Of a DNA stretch of 64,000 nucleotides, positions 31,038 through 41,345 are shown one piece after another; position 1 is the first letter of the stretch, and every line of letters begins with the position of its first letter. This DNA comes from Kingdonia uniflora (taxonomy: Eukaryota; Streptophyta; Magnoliopsida; Ranunculales; Circaeasteraceae): contig JACGCM010000452.1 in the NCBI GenBank assembly GCA_014058105.1, forward strand, positions 2,170,001-2,234,000, given 5' to 3'. The notes under the pieces were generated by a model that was not told the origin of the DNA, did not search any database, and saw only the letters and a list, made by a program, of their open reading frames with translations. The translations under genes were made by a program, and so were the position numbers.

Positions 31038-32486
31038 CGTCGCTAAGTGTATAACGCTTTGACTATCACTATACAACTTAGGAGAAATTTGTTCTCTACC
31101 GAGCTCTTTCATCAACCCTTTGAGCAGAACCATATATTTGCACACTTCTAAAGCAGCAACATATTTCGCCTCCGTCGTAGACAAAACTATAATCTTCTAT
31201 AGCCTAAAAACCTATGTAACTGCACTATTTCCCAATGTAAAAATGAAACCATTAGTGCTCTTCCACCTATCCATGTCACCCACCATATCAGAATCAACAA
31301 AACCCTGTAAACATATCTGAGAACCCCCATAACATAATGCCATATATTGAGTCCCTTTTAGATACTTCAACATCCATTTCACAGCTCTCCAATGCTTCTT
31401 TTCTGGTCTTGTACAAATCATAGCGTACATTAGGCTACCAACTGCGGATTGATAAGAAACCTTTCGCATCTCATCTTGATCCTTGTGCGTCTTTGGACAA
31501 CAATCATTTGATAATTTGAAGTGACTTCCCAATGGTGTACTAACAACCTTAGCACCATCAATGTTAAACCGTTTCAGTAATATGTCAATGTACTCAGCTT
31601 AAGGCAACTTCAATTCTCGCCGTTTTCTGTCCCTTGTAATACGCATACCAAGAACTTGTTTCGCCGCATCCAAGTTCTTCATAGAAAACTCCCAGTATAA
31701 CAGTTCCTTCAACTTAACTATCTCTCCTACATCGACACTTGCTACCAACATATCATCTACATACAGAAGTAGAATAATATAGAAGTTCCCTGTATTATTG
31801 ATAAAACAACCGTGATCTGTATTGCTCTTCGTATAGCAATTTTTGGACATGAACTGTTCGAACTTCAAATACTACTATCTCGGCGCTTGTTTTAAACAGC
31901 ATAAACTCTTTGTGAGCCTACACATAAGATCTTTATTCCCTTTAACCGAATACCCTTATGGCTGCTTCATATAAATTTCTTCATCAAGGTTACCGTAAAG
32001 AAATACGGTCTTGACATCAAGTTGTTCAAGATTCAAATCTTTAACAGCAACTATATTCATCACAACCCAAATAGTAGACATCTTCACAACAGGAGCAAAA
32101 ATCTTACCAAAATTAATACCTTCTTTCTGTTGAAGTCCTTCACCACAAGTCTAGCCTTGAATCTCCTTGAACCGTTAGATTCCTGTTTTAGTTTGTATAC
32201 CTACTTGTTGTGTAATGCCCTCTTCCCTTTCGGTAACTGAACTAAATCCCAAATTCGATTAACTGATAATGACTACATCTTTTCATCCATAGCAAGCTCC
32301 CACTTGCTTTTGGCTTCCACATCTAAAGCCTCCTTGTAACTTTCAGGTTCACCACCATCTGTAAGTAACAAGTAATTTAAGGAATTAACGTACCTTGCTA
32401 GAATTCTTGCAACTCTCTGCTCATTTCGAAGTGCTATTGGAATGTCTAGATCATTAGGTTCCTCATTTAGATCCGGGGTATCAGAC
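31038..32486 (-). pseudogene. Co1 pol: reverse transcriptase and RNase H
   Basis: Minus-strand copia RT/RNase H. From the N-terminal side: GGEPESYKEALDVEAKSKWELAMDEKM, LPKGKRALHNK.VYKLKQESNGS, the intact active site LLLYVDDMLVA near 31760, LGMRITRDRKRRELKLP, YQSAVGSLMYAMICTRP, HWRAVKWMLKYLKGT, and STTEAKYVAALEVCK with LYSDSQSVIHLA at the Gy2 insertion. Stops near 32270, 32220, 31940 and 31600 split it. The linker to integrase is interrupted by the CACTA element at 32490. Confidence 0.93.
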
Positions 32487-32489
32487 TCA
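32487..32489. repeat. CACTA target site duplication (left)
   Basis: TCA, matching TCA at 37514-37516. A 3-bp duplication is the CACTA rule. Confidence 0.88.
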
Positions 32490-33279
32490 CACTAGGCCAA
32501 AATCTATAAATAATGACTTTTTTGGAAGTAGATTTATGACTTGGTTGCTCTATTGTTATAATATGACATCCATTAACAGTCGTTATTTTTGAACCACCGT
32601 CATTTTTTACTTTTTCTCCTTTAATTTTCCACTCAAAAAAATTAACTCACTCTGTACTGAAAAATAATTAAATTTCGAGTTTAGGCACTCATACATCATC
32701 TCTATGGTCTTTCCACGATATCTCAATCCCTCTATTCTCTCTCTCTCAGTGTCCATCTTTTTCATCTCTAGAAACCATAAAAGAAGAATTACGAGTCCCA
32801 ACTTTTGATTCATTCAATAACTGACCGAAATCCATGAAACCCATTATGATTATTCTGATTCATTCATTCAATAACTTTACCGAGAGTTTCACAGATCTAG
32901 GTCACTTCACCGAGAGCTTCGGTTTGATGTAAAATTCATCAGATTTGGGTCTTTCTCACCTCCTGATATGAGAAACTAGGGCTTGAACCAGAATGGACTT
33001 CGAATTTTGACAATTTAGGGTTTCGTACTCAGGTATCGTTGTGGTTTCTGGTTTTGTTTGGTTTTCATCAAGTATTTGCTTCTTATTTGCATAATTAATG
33101 AGTTTAATGAGAAAATTTGAGTGAAGATAAATGCTATAACTCTCCGATCACAGGAGACATGACTACTGACACAACATATTGGGAGCTCATTTCTGCGATC
33201 TCATCATAGTTTCTTGGGATTTTACAGTGGCATGTCCATCTGGATTGAATGAGTAATGCAATTTTCTTCAATGCGACAG

Positions 33280-34042
33280 GCTCGTGAGAAGTTTCTTTCA
33301 CTGAGGAAAGGCACTAAGTTGGATATAACTCTTGTCATAAAGGAAGAACTTCACAATGCAAGATCTACACTTGAGCAAGCTCGCTTCAATCTGGTTACTG
33401 CTCTTTCTAATGTTGAGGCCAAAAAAAGGTTTGAGTTTTTGGAAGCTATTAGTGGGACAATGGGCGCTCATCTTCGCTATTTCAAGCAGGGTTATGATTT
33501 ATTGCAACCAGGTGCTGACTTATGCACAACAGTCAAGAGAAAGATCTAACTATGAACAGGCAGTTCTTACAGACAGGATGCAAGAGTACAGAAGACAGAT
33601 AGATCTAGAAATTTGCTGGTCTTCAGAAGGACAACATGTTTTTCCTAATGGGGACGGTATACATACCATTGGTAGAGGTTCACATAAATTGATTGAGGCA
33701 GTGATGCAATCTGCTGCAAAAGGGAAGGTTCAAACGATTCGGCAAGGTTATCTTTTGAAGCGTTCCTCGAACTTGAGAGGTGACTGGAAGAGAAGGTTCT
33801 TTTTTCTTGACAGCCGAGGAATGTTGTATTACTATCGCAAGGAAAAGAGCAAGCCATCTGGTAGAGGGAGTCATCTTGCTGATCAGAGGAATTCCTCTAA
33901 AATGAGTCCCGGATTGCTAAGCCGCTGGCTATCTTCTCGTTATCATGGTGGGGTACATGACAAAAAATCTGTTGCTCATCACAGAGTGAACTTGCTAACA
34001 TCAACAATCAAAGTTGATGCCGACCAATCAGACTTGAGATTC
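33280..34042 (+). pseudogene. Captured ARF-GAP gene fragment (AGD type, BAR and PH parts)
   Basis: The translation reads AREKFLSLRKGTKLDIT, ARFNLVTALSNVEAKKRFEF, GTMGAHLRYFKQGYDLL, then in the next frame VLTYAQQSRERSNYEQ, KVQTIRQGYLLKRSSNLRGD, WKRRFFFLDSRGMLYYYRKE, WLSSRYHGGVHD and LLTSTIKVDADQSDLRF. This is the BAR-to-PH region of plant ACAP-type ARF GTPase-activating proteins (AGD1-4 group), which act in vesicle traffic. A loss of about 20 nt near 33504 shifts the frame. A splice-acceptor-like GCGACAG precedes it. The ARF-GAP zinc finger and ankyrin repeats are absent. No intron is evident across 760 bp. Confidence 0.87.
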
Positions 34043-35316
34043 GAAAAACTACACTTTGCAGGTATAGTTCTTGGAGTCACTACAAACAATAATATGAGCT
34101 TTTTCTTACTGACCCCTTATATAGATTGAATCCCTCCAAATATTCAAGTATATTATGAGTAGGAGGTTTTCTGTTTCAAAGAGGTCCTCATATTCATTGG
34201 AAATATTGACCAATAGACCTGATTTAACAAGTATTTGGGCAACTGTAATGATCTATCAGCGAGATATGTAAGAAATTATGATGGGCGCATGCACCAGAAA
34301 ATAATCACTGTTGAAGTACCGATGTAATTCGATTCATGGGAATATCTAGGATATATATGGAATGCGCTCTTCAAACCCAAAAGTGACCGATATGTTGTAG
34401 GAAAAACATAGCAGGTATTGAGACTTGCATAGATTTTGTATTTTTTGCTTTAGTTTCAGTCAGCCAGAATATAACTAATCAAATATCATGAGTTAACGTT
34501 TCAGATTGGCCCTGCGTATGTTGAACTTGGCATACATTCGGTATATCTATTTTGTTGATAAAACTGGATTGTACTCTAACACTCCACCCATTCATTTGTC
34601 GTCCTATAACTCTAAAAGGATTTATGTATTAGTAAATATTATCAGTTTAGATGAAATCAAAAAAGGATGTAGAACTAAAGTGAAACCCGCAGGTTTAAAT
34701 AAATTAGATGATGCACTTATGAACTAACTTAAACATGAGAACATGGAGGATTAGGTGGGTGCATTAGGTTTATGGGAGATGATTGTGAAGTCAAAACGAT
34801 GGCAAAGACATACTGTATGTACCCGCAACAAACACCATTCATCTGTGAGTTCAGCAAGTCCCCTCAGAAGGATGTGGATCTTACTTGGAGTCTATATTAA
34901 AATTATGTTCAGTATCGTATGTTTTATTTTAGTTATCTTCCATATTTTATATTGAAGTACCTAAATTTTCTTATCCGTGTATCGTGATGGGATCGCCAAT
35001 TTGCTAACATGGGAGTTTCTGGTGTCAGCTACACAAGTCGGATTGGACAAGCATATTTCTAAGATGAAATGTGCCGTACATCATAACGTGATTGCTAATT
35101 TTTAACACGGTAATGAAACACAATAGCTTTAACAGGTTCTGGTGATAACTACATGGCTGTTGTGGCTGATGTGGAATAAATGGAAACATAAGTACTTGCG
35201 CACATTCTGCAAATATATCAGTTTATCCCTGGGGATTTTAGCAGCAATCACAGATAGTAGACCCACGGGCTTTATGTTCTTCAACTATTGTTTATAGGCC
35301 ATGGAATAAATGGAAA
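34043..35316 (+). other. CACTA interior between gene fragments, unassigned
   Basis: No recognised gene. Short open frames (34506-34727, 34755-34955) have no familiar domain. The stretch may include introns or other captured pieces. GATAACTACATGGCTGTTGTGGC near 35140 looks codon-like, but the source is unknown. Confidence 0.4.
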
Positions 35317-35585
35317 CAGATCCATGGTGATCTATTTCCTATAAGGTAAAGATTTGTTCTATACTTTATGTTTTCCTACTTATCGAGATTTAGTATGACT
35401 TTCTTCTTAAGGCTTAATTCACAAAGTTGACATTTTCAGGTATGAGTCTGAGTTTTTCCTCAATGTTGTCAATGGTCGTGACATTGTGGCCTGGGGGGTG
35501 GTTGATTGCAGTTGTCCTGAAGGTCAAAAGTGACAAACTTATTGGATTTGTTACTGCGCGTGTTGTTCTAGCAAAAGAAAGTGAG
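35317..35585 (+). pseudogene. Captured NAA60-like N-acetyltransferase fragment with its intron
   Basis: Exon end QIHGDLFPI (35317-35345), a 94-nt intron GTAAAG...TTTTCAG (35346-35439), then YESEFFLNVVNGRDIVAWG, VVDCSCPEGQ, and after one inserted base DKLIGFVTARVVLAKESE before a GTGTGC donor. The pattern matches the N-terminal half of plant NAA60/MCC1-type GNAT acetyltransferases, which acetylate protein N-termini or histones. The catalytic acetyl-CoA loop exons are missing. Keeping the intron shows capture at DNA level. Confidence 0.82.
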
Positions 35586-35802
35586 GTGTGCATTTTGAGT
35601 AAATTTGAAGTAAAAACAACAGTTTTATGAATTATTTATCTCATTCATCTATTTTTTGTTTTTTGTTAGGAATATTCATTCAATTTTTTTAGTTTACTTA
35701 TTGATGACGTGCCATACAAACTTAACTTTCAAGGAGGATATTTTAGATATCCTCGGAATTAAGTTATCTATGCCTAGAGAAAGGAAATCATGATTTTTTT
35801 TG

Positions 35803-36093
35803 CTAGGTATGATATAATGCCATTGTGTTGAAAATAACTTCCTTCTTAGCCAGAATACTCCACGCAAGCTTCATAAGCATAGCAGTGTTCATATCTTTGA
35901 GCTTCCTAAAGCCCAAACCACCTTCTTTAATAGTTTTCCTAATGCAATTCCAAGAAATTGGGATAGCTTCCCTCTTGGATAGGCCAGACAAGCCATATAT
36001 AACTTCATAAAGTAGTTTCACACTCTTTAACAATGCTAACTGGCCATAGATGTTGCAAATAAACATGATAATAAGCACATCTTTAGCAATCAA
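35803..36093 (-). pseudogene. LINE reverse transcriptase C-terminal fragment inside the CACTA element
   Basis: Minus-strand open frame with REAIPISWNCIRKTIKEGGLGFRK and LKDMNTAMLMKLAWSIL, matching the W..(I/V)C..K..GGLGFR.L..MN.A...KL.W block near the C-terminus of plant L1-type RT. Isolated, with no rest of the LINE nearby. A roughly 70-bp segment is repeated imperfectly next to it (about 36009-36070 and 36098-36168). Confidence 0.8.
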
Positions 36094-36505
36094 CTTCTTT
36101 AAGTAGTTTCATACTCTTTAACAATGCTAACTGGTCATCAATAAATAGAGATGTTGGAAATAAACATGATATAAGAGGGATACCTAAATAAGTCTCAGAA
36201 AGGCCGACTGTTTACATGGATGAACAATGACTAATTTTTGACTCACATTTCCATTTCCTTTTGACTTTTGTGTTGTTTTTGTACTTCAAATTTTATTTAT
36301 GCCCCGTGCACTGATGCATACACTTATGATAGTAGGCCAACTCAAATAGTCTTCACTCTTACCTTCTCTTAGATAGCTTTCTGGGTCAAAAGTTTTATAG
36401 TGAATTAGATGTCCAATTTAATTTCTAAGCTACTTCAAATGTTCAATTTAACCTTGTATGCTACAATATTTCTCTTATTTTTTATTGCTTGTTTTGGATT
36501 TGCAG

Positions 36506-36667
36506 ACCCTCTTTTATATAGAAGGTAATTATGACCCTCTTTCTGCAAGGCTCGACAAAGTTAGATTCACTGACAATAATATATAGATTTTAGATGATCT
36601 CCGCCTAGTGTTTGAAGACCTTGTGTCACGGACCAGTTTGATGGAGTTCAATGAATTTAAATTTAAG
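36506..36667 (+). pseudogene. Captured exon of an unidentified gene
   Basis: 162 bp bounded by a good acceptor (GGATTTGCAG) and donor (GTATGC). In frame it reads TLFYIEGNYDPLSARLDKVR, one TAG, then ILDDLRLVFEDLVSRTSLME and FNEFKFK. Codon-like, amphipathic sequence. I do not recognise the parent gene. Exactly 54 codons, phase 0. Confidence 0.5.
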
Positions 36668-37100
36668 GTATGCAATTTAGTCTAATATATTATAATAATA
36701 GTCTATTTTATCTTCTTGTAATTAGTGCTTAGTTTTGGTGGAAAAACTGTAAGCTATATTTGTTTAGTTTATGTTATGAATCCTATTGCAAAGAAAAATG
36801 ATTAGCTTCTACAACTGGAAACAACTTCTGGATTCCTTTTATTTAAATTGCAAGTCATCTTTTAACATAGACACAAATGAATATAGTACAACTTTTTCCC
36901 CTTAATAATATAACCCCACAATTGCTACTATTATACACATTATCTTTTTATGCATCTTTATTGATAGAACTATAAGCTCTAAATGGCAAGAGCTCTCATG
37001 AACTTTAGACAATGATGGTTCAAATCCATCTAGTTTTAATTGTAAAAGTATAGGAAAGACTCTTTAAGTACACTAATATTATTTAATAAAATTTTAAAAT
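36668..37100. other. CACTA interior, AT-rich, no gene
   Basis: AT-rich sequence after the unidentified exon; it may be the downstream intron. Nothing else is supported. Confidence 0.5.
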
Positions 37101-37513
37101 TTTTAATTGCAAGAAGCGACTAAAATCATTATTAATAATTGTGTTTAATACGTCGACGTAATTCAATTTTTTTTAGAATTACGACAAATAAAGCGATTTT
37201 GGCATCGTAAAATTGCGACGCAAAAAATAACGGATAAATAAATCAAAAAATAAAACAAATACGACGAAAATAACAACTGATAATTGTGTATATTTTATGC
37301 GACGCATAAAACGACTCATAAATGTGTCGCAATTTTAACTATAAACGACAGATATTATGACGTGGTTTATAGTCGTAATATTATGACGTATTTCAAGTCG
37401 AAAACATAAAACTATTGCAAAAAGAACGACACTTTTTTTTACTAAAATGGAAGTCACTTTAGCAAAATAACGACTGACTTGCCCCGTCGATTTTTACTCG
37501 TTTTGGCCTAGCG
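37101..37513. repeat. CACTA right subterminal repeat region
   Basis: Repeated short CGAC, GCGACG and GTCG words in both orientations, for example TGCGACGCATAAAACGACTC near 37300. The region ends in the terminal inverted repeat TTTTGGCCTAGCG. Confidence 0.75.
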
Positions 37514-37516
37514 TCA
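37514..37516. repeat. CACTA target site duplication (right)
   Basis: TCA, identical to 32487-32489. Confidence 0.88.
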
Positions 37517-38690
37517 ACAACGACTTCTTCATCATCCTCTCGAGAGGGTTCATCATCTTCAATGTCGATACTTTCCGCTACTTCACCTCGAATCCTTTCC
37601 ACAGGTACTTTGAAATCTTTATATAAGACTTCCTCATTGAATGTAACATTACAGCTTCGGATAACTTTCCGATTCTTCGCATTCCAAAACCGGTACCCAA
37701 ACTCATCACTATGAAAATGTACTTCGTCGACTTTGTATCTAACTTGGTCCTTATATTTGAATTATCATGCACATATGAGGTACAACATAAAATATGCAAG
37801 TGATTAAGGTTTACCTCTTTACTGGTTCATGGTTCTTCAGGAAGTCCAAAATCCAAAGCCGTTAAAGGCCATATGTTAATCAAGTACGCCGCCATACTTA
37901 CCGCATCTGTCCAAAAACACTTTGGCAATCTAGCGTTGAGTTTCATACTCCTCGCTCTATCATTTATTGTTCAGTTCATGCGTTTTGCATTACCATTTTG
38001 TTACGGTGTTCCGGGAATAGTCTTCTGTTTCCTAATCTCGTTTAATGTCCAAAAGTCTTCAAACTCGTCACTACAGTATTCGCCCCCGTTATGCGACTTG
38101 AGACACTTCAGTTTCAAACCGGTTTCATTTTCAACTAGATCCCTCCACCTCTTGAATTTATCGAACACATCTGACTTGTTCTTCACGAAGTAAACCCATA
38201 GTTTATGAGTAGCATCATCGATAAAAGTAATGTAATAATGAGAACCACCAAGAGAAGAAACCTTGGTTGGCCCCCAAACATCCGTTTGTACAAGATCCAG
38301 CTTTCTAGGTTTCCTTGATCTTCTAGATAATTTGAAACTCACCTTCTTCTGTTTCGCAAGAACACACCCTTCACAAAACTTGAGATCAATCTCAGCAAGT
38401 CCCTTAAGCTTTCCCTTTGTTACCATTACCTTTATCCCCTTTTCACTCATGTAACCGAGCCGTTTGTGCCACGTACTTGTATCAATCCCCGGAGTGGCCG
38501 TACAAATAGTAAAAATTGTGCTCTGCGTCGTATACATCGTTCCCTGTCGCAAGCCTCGAGCTACCAACATAGCTCCCTTTATAACCTTCTAGAAGGTTGT
38601 ACCAAAGGTACTCACATATCCGCCATCATCTGCCAATTTGCTAACCGATATAAGGTTACGCCCCAATTTAGGTACAAGTTGCACATTCTA
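37517..38690 (-). pseudogene. Co1 pol: GAG-pre-integrase and integrase
   Basis: Minus strand: WHKRLGYMSEKGIKVM, zinc-binding CEGCVLAKQ, core VQTDVWGPTKV, YYITFIDDATHKLWVYF and LKSHNGGEYCSDEF. The second catalytic Asp of S-D-N-G-G-E-Y is His here, and the Glu of the NGxAERMN block is Lys (NAKRMN near 37980). The C-terminal part (TKSTKYIF; the acidic linker to about 37517) reads towards the CACTA insertion. Stops near 37990 and a frameshift near 37750. Confidence 0.92.
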
Positions 38691-38930
38691 TTAAATCAAC
38701 ATTCCCCCTAAAGGCAACAACAACCTAGCGTTTCTTTTTCCAGTAATAATGTGTGCACTCTTATCTACAAGAAAGACCATACTGAAGTCGCCTTTAACAA
38801 TATTAGTTAGAAAACCTACGTTCGCAGTAGCATGGAAAGAGGTGCCCGAATTAACAATCCAAGATTCGTTAATATTGTTACACGATAGTAGTAAAGCCTC
38901 GTCCGAACTAACCTCCTCAGTAAGGTTCAT
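38691..38930 (-). pseudogene. Co1 pol: protease
   Basis: Minus strand, WIVNSGTSFHATANVGFLT: the copia protease motif WIVDSGAS with the catalytic Asp read as Asn. It follows the gag zinc knuckle and a short acidic linker (EEVSSDEALLLS). The altered active site means it could not cut the polyprotein. Confidence 0.9.
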
Positions 38931-39817
38931 TGTATCTTTCTCTTCATCATCAATTTTCTTAGAAGAAGAGTTACAATCTCGCCTGAAGTGACCCTTCTTT
39001 CTACAAGTCCAACACGCACCGGGCGGCTTCGACTTTCCTCTTGACTGTGATCGTCCCCTTCAGAATTTTGGCCCTTTTCTGTAAGACCTCCCTCTTTCCT
39101 CGACATTCAACATACTGCCGCTTGAACTCGAAGAGGGTTTAGATGTTTTACGTCAGAATTTTGGCCCTTTTCTGTAAGACCTCCCTCTTTCCTCGACGTT
39201 CAACATACTGCCGCTTGAACTCGAAGAGGGTTCAGATGCTTTACGTCTATTATCTTCACTCATAATCAACGAGACTACAGTGTCAAATTTGGCGTCTTCC
39301 TTCCCCGATGAGTTGCTCAGAGCTGTAATAAATCTTTCCCAGCTATCTGGCATCTGTCCTAGAAGAGCCCACGTTCTCACCTCCTCGGTAAAAGGTAATT
39401 TTAACGGATTTCAGTTGAGCATGTATGGTATTGAACTTACTGATATGAGCTTGCACACTACCATTATCCTTCATCTTCAAAGTAAACAAGCGCCGTAAAA
39501 GGTGTACCTTATTTACCCTGGACGGTTCTGAGTACATAGCAGTACATAGCAGATAACGTCTCCATTAAACCCTTCGTTGTCATAACTTTGGAGATCATGT
39601 GTAGAATCTGAGATGACAGCGCTAACCTAATGGTTCCAAGCGCCTTGCAATCCAATCGCGCCCACTTAGTAGCATCAAAATCTGCTGGCTTCATCTCAAC
39701 TCCACCCAGTGGTAAATCAAGATCTTTTTGATAGAGATAATCTTCTATCTGCATCTTCCATGCTCCAAAATTCGATCTATTAAATTTCATGATCTTTAAC
39801 TTCTCATGATCAGCCAC
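38931..39817 (-). pseudogene. Co1 gag
   Basis: Starts MADHEKLKIMKFNRSNFGAW at 39817, with WKMQIEDYLYQKDLDLPL, then in another frame RRLFTLKMKDNGSVQAHISK, LLGQMPDSWERFITALSNSS and a CCHC knuckle CWTCRKKGHFRRDC near 39000. This is a UBN2-type copia gag that packages element RNA. A 93-bp segment is duplicated in frame (39061-39153 and 39154-39246), repeating 31 residues before the knuckle. Frameshifts near 39370 and 39530. Confidence 0.9.
39061..39246. repeat. 93-bp in-frame tandem duplication in Co1 gag
   Basis: CAGAATTTTGGCCCTTTTCT begins at 39061 and again at 39154. The two units differ at a few bases. 93 bp is 31 codons. Confidence 0.92.
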
Positions 39818-39847
39818 CGCTCTTCACCACACAAGCCCTAACACTCA

Positions 39848-39859
39848 CTCTGACACTAA
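39848..39859 (-). promoter_or_regulatory. Co1 primer binding site
   Basis: The minus strand reads TAGTGTCAGAGT one base after the 5' LTR end, a mutated form of TGGTATCAGAGC (initiator tRNA-Met). Confidence 0.75.
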
Positions 39860-39860
39860 T

Positions 39861-40482
39861 TGTTGAGAATTGAGGTAACTACTCTCTCCTCTTAGACAAG
39901 AATGATACGGAGAAATTGCCAACTTAAATTGTAAATCAACAAAGAACAATATAAAGGACACGAAGATTTTCCCGGAGGAGGGAAGTGGAAAACCCTTGCG
40001 GATGAAAAACTACTCCACACAAACAATTCACTATGATATCAAATAGGTTACAATACTTTCTCGAGCTTCTCAAGCTTTAATGGAGTCTCTTCAAACCCTA
40101 GCCTCTCTAAGATTAAACTCGCACAAGATGGCTAACAAAATAACTTAAGTCCCCTTTATATACTAGGGAACTAAAAATACAAGTAGAACAGACCTCGAGG
40201 CAAACCCAACGAGTCAGAATAACATCTAAAGCAAACCTACGCCAAGCTCGTTCGAACGACTTTGCGGTAATTGGTCTCCAACCCTAGAAATATAACAACT
40301 CGTTCGAATGACATCCAAGCTCGTTCGAACGAGATGGACTCCTGGGCCAAAATTCCTGGGAGTAGGAAAAAGGTCGTTCGAGCGGCTTTGAAGCTCGTTT
40401 GAACGACTTCCTTCTTCGTTCGAACAAATTTGACAATTTCCTAATTTCTTCGACAATCTTTAGCTCGAGTTCACACCCAACA
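39861..40482 (-). repeat. Co1 5' LTR
   Basis: 622 bp, TGTTGAGAATTGAGG...CACACCCAACA on the plus strand. A TATA box (TATATAAAG on the minus strand) lies at 40154-40162. Upstream of it on the minus strand, 40246-40427 holds about six TTCGAAC-like palindromic motifs, a plausible regulatory array. Confidence 0.94.
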
Positions 40483-40958
40483 ATTATTACTCTCAAGGAT
40501 ATGGAGAAAGCATCGGAAAGATAGAGATAAGAGCTAAAGAAGTACATGGAAAGTTTGAGGGCTAGCTCGGTAAAAGCCCAAGATAAGGCTGTGAAGGGCG
40601 TTAAAGTGTTATGGTTTATCGAGAAGAAGGAAATTAAGAAGCTTCCTGCTGATTATACGAAGGAGAGAGATGATGAGTTTGTCGAGCAAAAATTAAAGCT
40701 GATAGGGGATTTTACACGTGATATTCAGAAGGCTAAGGCAGGCGCTGCTCGAGAACTTGTTGTGAAGGTCGAGGAGATGACAAACTCTAGACTTGCATAC
40801 CTGGAAGCCCTCCAAGCAAAACTTCAAGCCGATTTTGAGGAACTCGGGGCTAGGAAGAACTACTATAAGGCAATTGTAAAGCATTATGGGGGTGAAGTAT
40901 CCGAGTCTAATGTTGAAGGAGAACCAAAAACTGATAGGGCTGTTGCTCCTACTGATGG
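40483..40958 (+). pseudogene. GyD antisense gene, right half (coiled coil)
   Basis: After the copia target duplication the frame continues TLKDMEKASE (two stops), then a long open coiled coil: MESLRASSVKAQDKAVKGVK, YTKERDDEFVEQKLKLIGDF, LAYLEALQAKLQADFEELGA and YYKAIVKHYGGEVSES. It is homologous to the FYGGELERVK block of Gy2. It is cut at 40958 by an LTR start (TGTAATGGCC). Function is unknown. Confidence 0.75.
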
Positions 40959-41345
40959 TGTAATGGCCCAATTCTGCAGCTCGAAATGGCTCGAAATTAG
41001 CTCTTATACCAAATGTACCTGTAACAAAAACTAATGTAAAACAAGAAATGACAGGTGATTTAGTGTGGAAAACCTTTGAATAGGTAAAAAGCCACGACCT
41101 CGAGTTGAGAGTTTTAGTAACAGTAACTTTTATTGCTTGAGGCTGATATATTTTTATAAGTGATCTCTCGAACTAGAAATATTTGATCTTGTAAATACAA
41201 AGTTTTGTGTTAGAGTCTAGAAAATCTAGTTTTTCTTGGTCCCTGTCTCTTCTGGAACTTTTTCTTTATATAGACCTTACCCGCAGCTCGTTATTGTGCC
41301 GAAGCATGTTTTTTAAATAATTAGGTAAGTAGTAGTTGACTGTGT
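40959..41345 (-). repeat. GyE LTR fragment
   Basis: 387 bp similar to the Gy3 3' LTR (56145-56600), from TGTAATGGCC through AATAGGTAAAAA.CCACGACC, CTTTATATAG (TATA on the minus strand) and TTAAGTAACTGTT-like sequence. It is inserted in the GyD antisense gene. The LTR 5' part (about 150 bp) is missing, and pol fragments follow directly. Confidence 0.85.

Larger units (their letters stand above)
32490..37513. mobile_element. Non-autonomous CACTA transposon with captured gene fragments (5024 bp)
   Basis: Left end CACTAGGCCAAAA; right end, reverse-complemented, CGCTAGGCCAAAA (12 of 13 match), flanked by TCA. Removing it with one TCA restores the copia frame through the acidic linker between integrase and RT, which fixes the boundaries. 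The right 400 bp carry many short CGAC/GTCG motifs, as in the subterminal repeats where CACTA transposases bind. No transposase was recognised. Inside are pieces of an AGD-type ARF-GAP gene, an NAA60-like acetyltransferase gene with its intron, an unidentified exon, and a LINE fragment. Confidence 0.93.
15656..40482 (-). mobile_element. Co1: Ty1/copia retrotransposon carrying two nested insertions
   Basis: Minus-strand element with both LTRs (39861-40482 and 15656-16273), a tRNA-Met-like primer binding site, gag, protease, integrase, RT, RNase H and a polypurine tract, flanked by the 5-bp duplication ATTAT. Its own sequence is interrupted by Gy2 (16541-31037) in RNase H and by a CACTA element (32490-37513) in the linker between integrase and RT. 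It inserted into the coiled-coil exon of GyD; the GyD frame reads across when Co1 is removed. Stops and altered catalytic residues show that it is no longer active. Confidence 0.95.

Noticed and set aside
33280..34129. A functional ARF-GAP gene
   Set aside because: Frameshifted by a deletion of about 20 nt, lacking the ARF-GAP zinc finger and ankyrin parts, and enclosed in a CACTA element.
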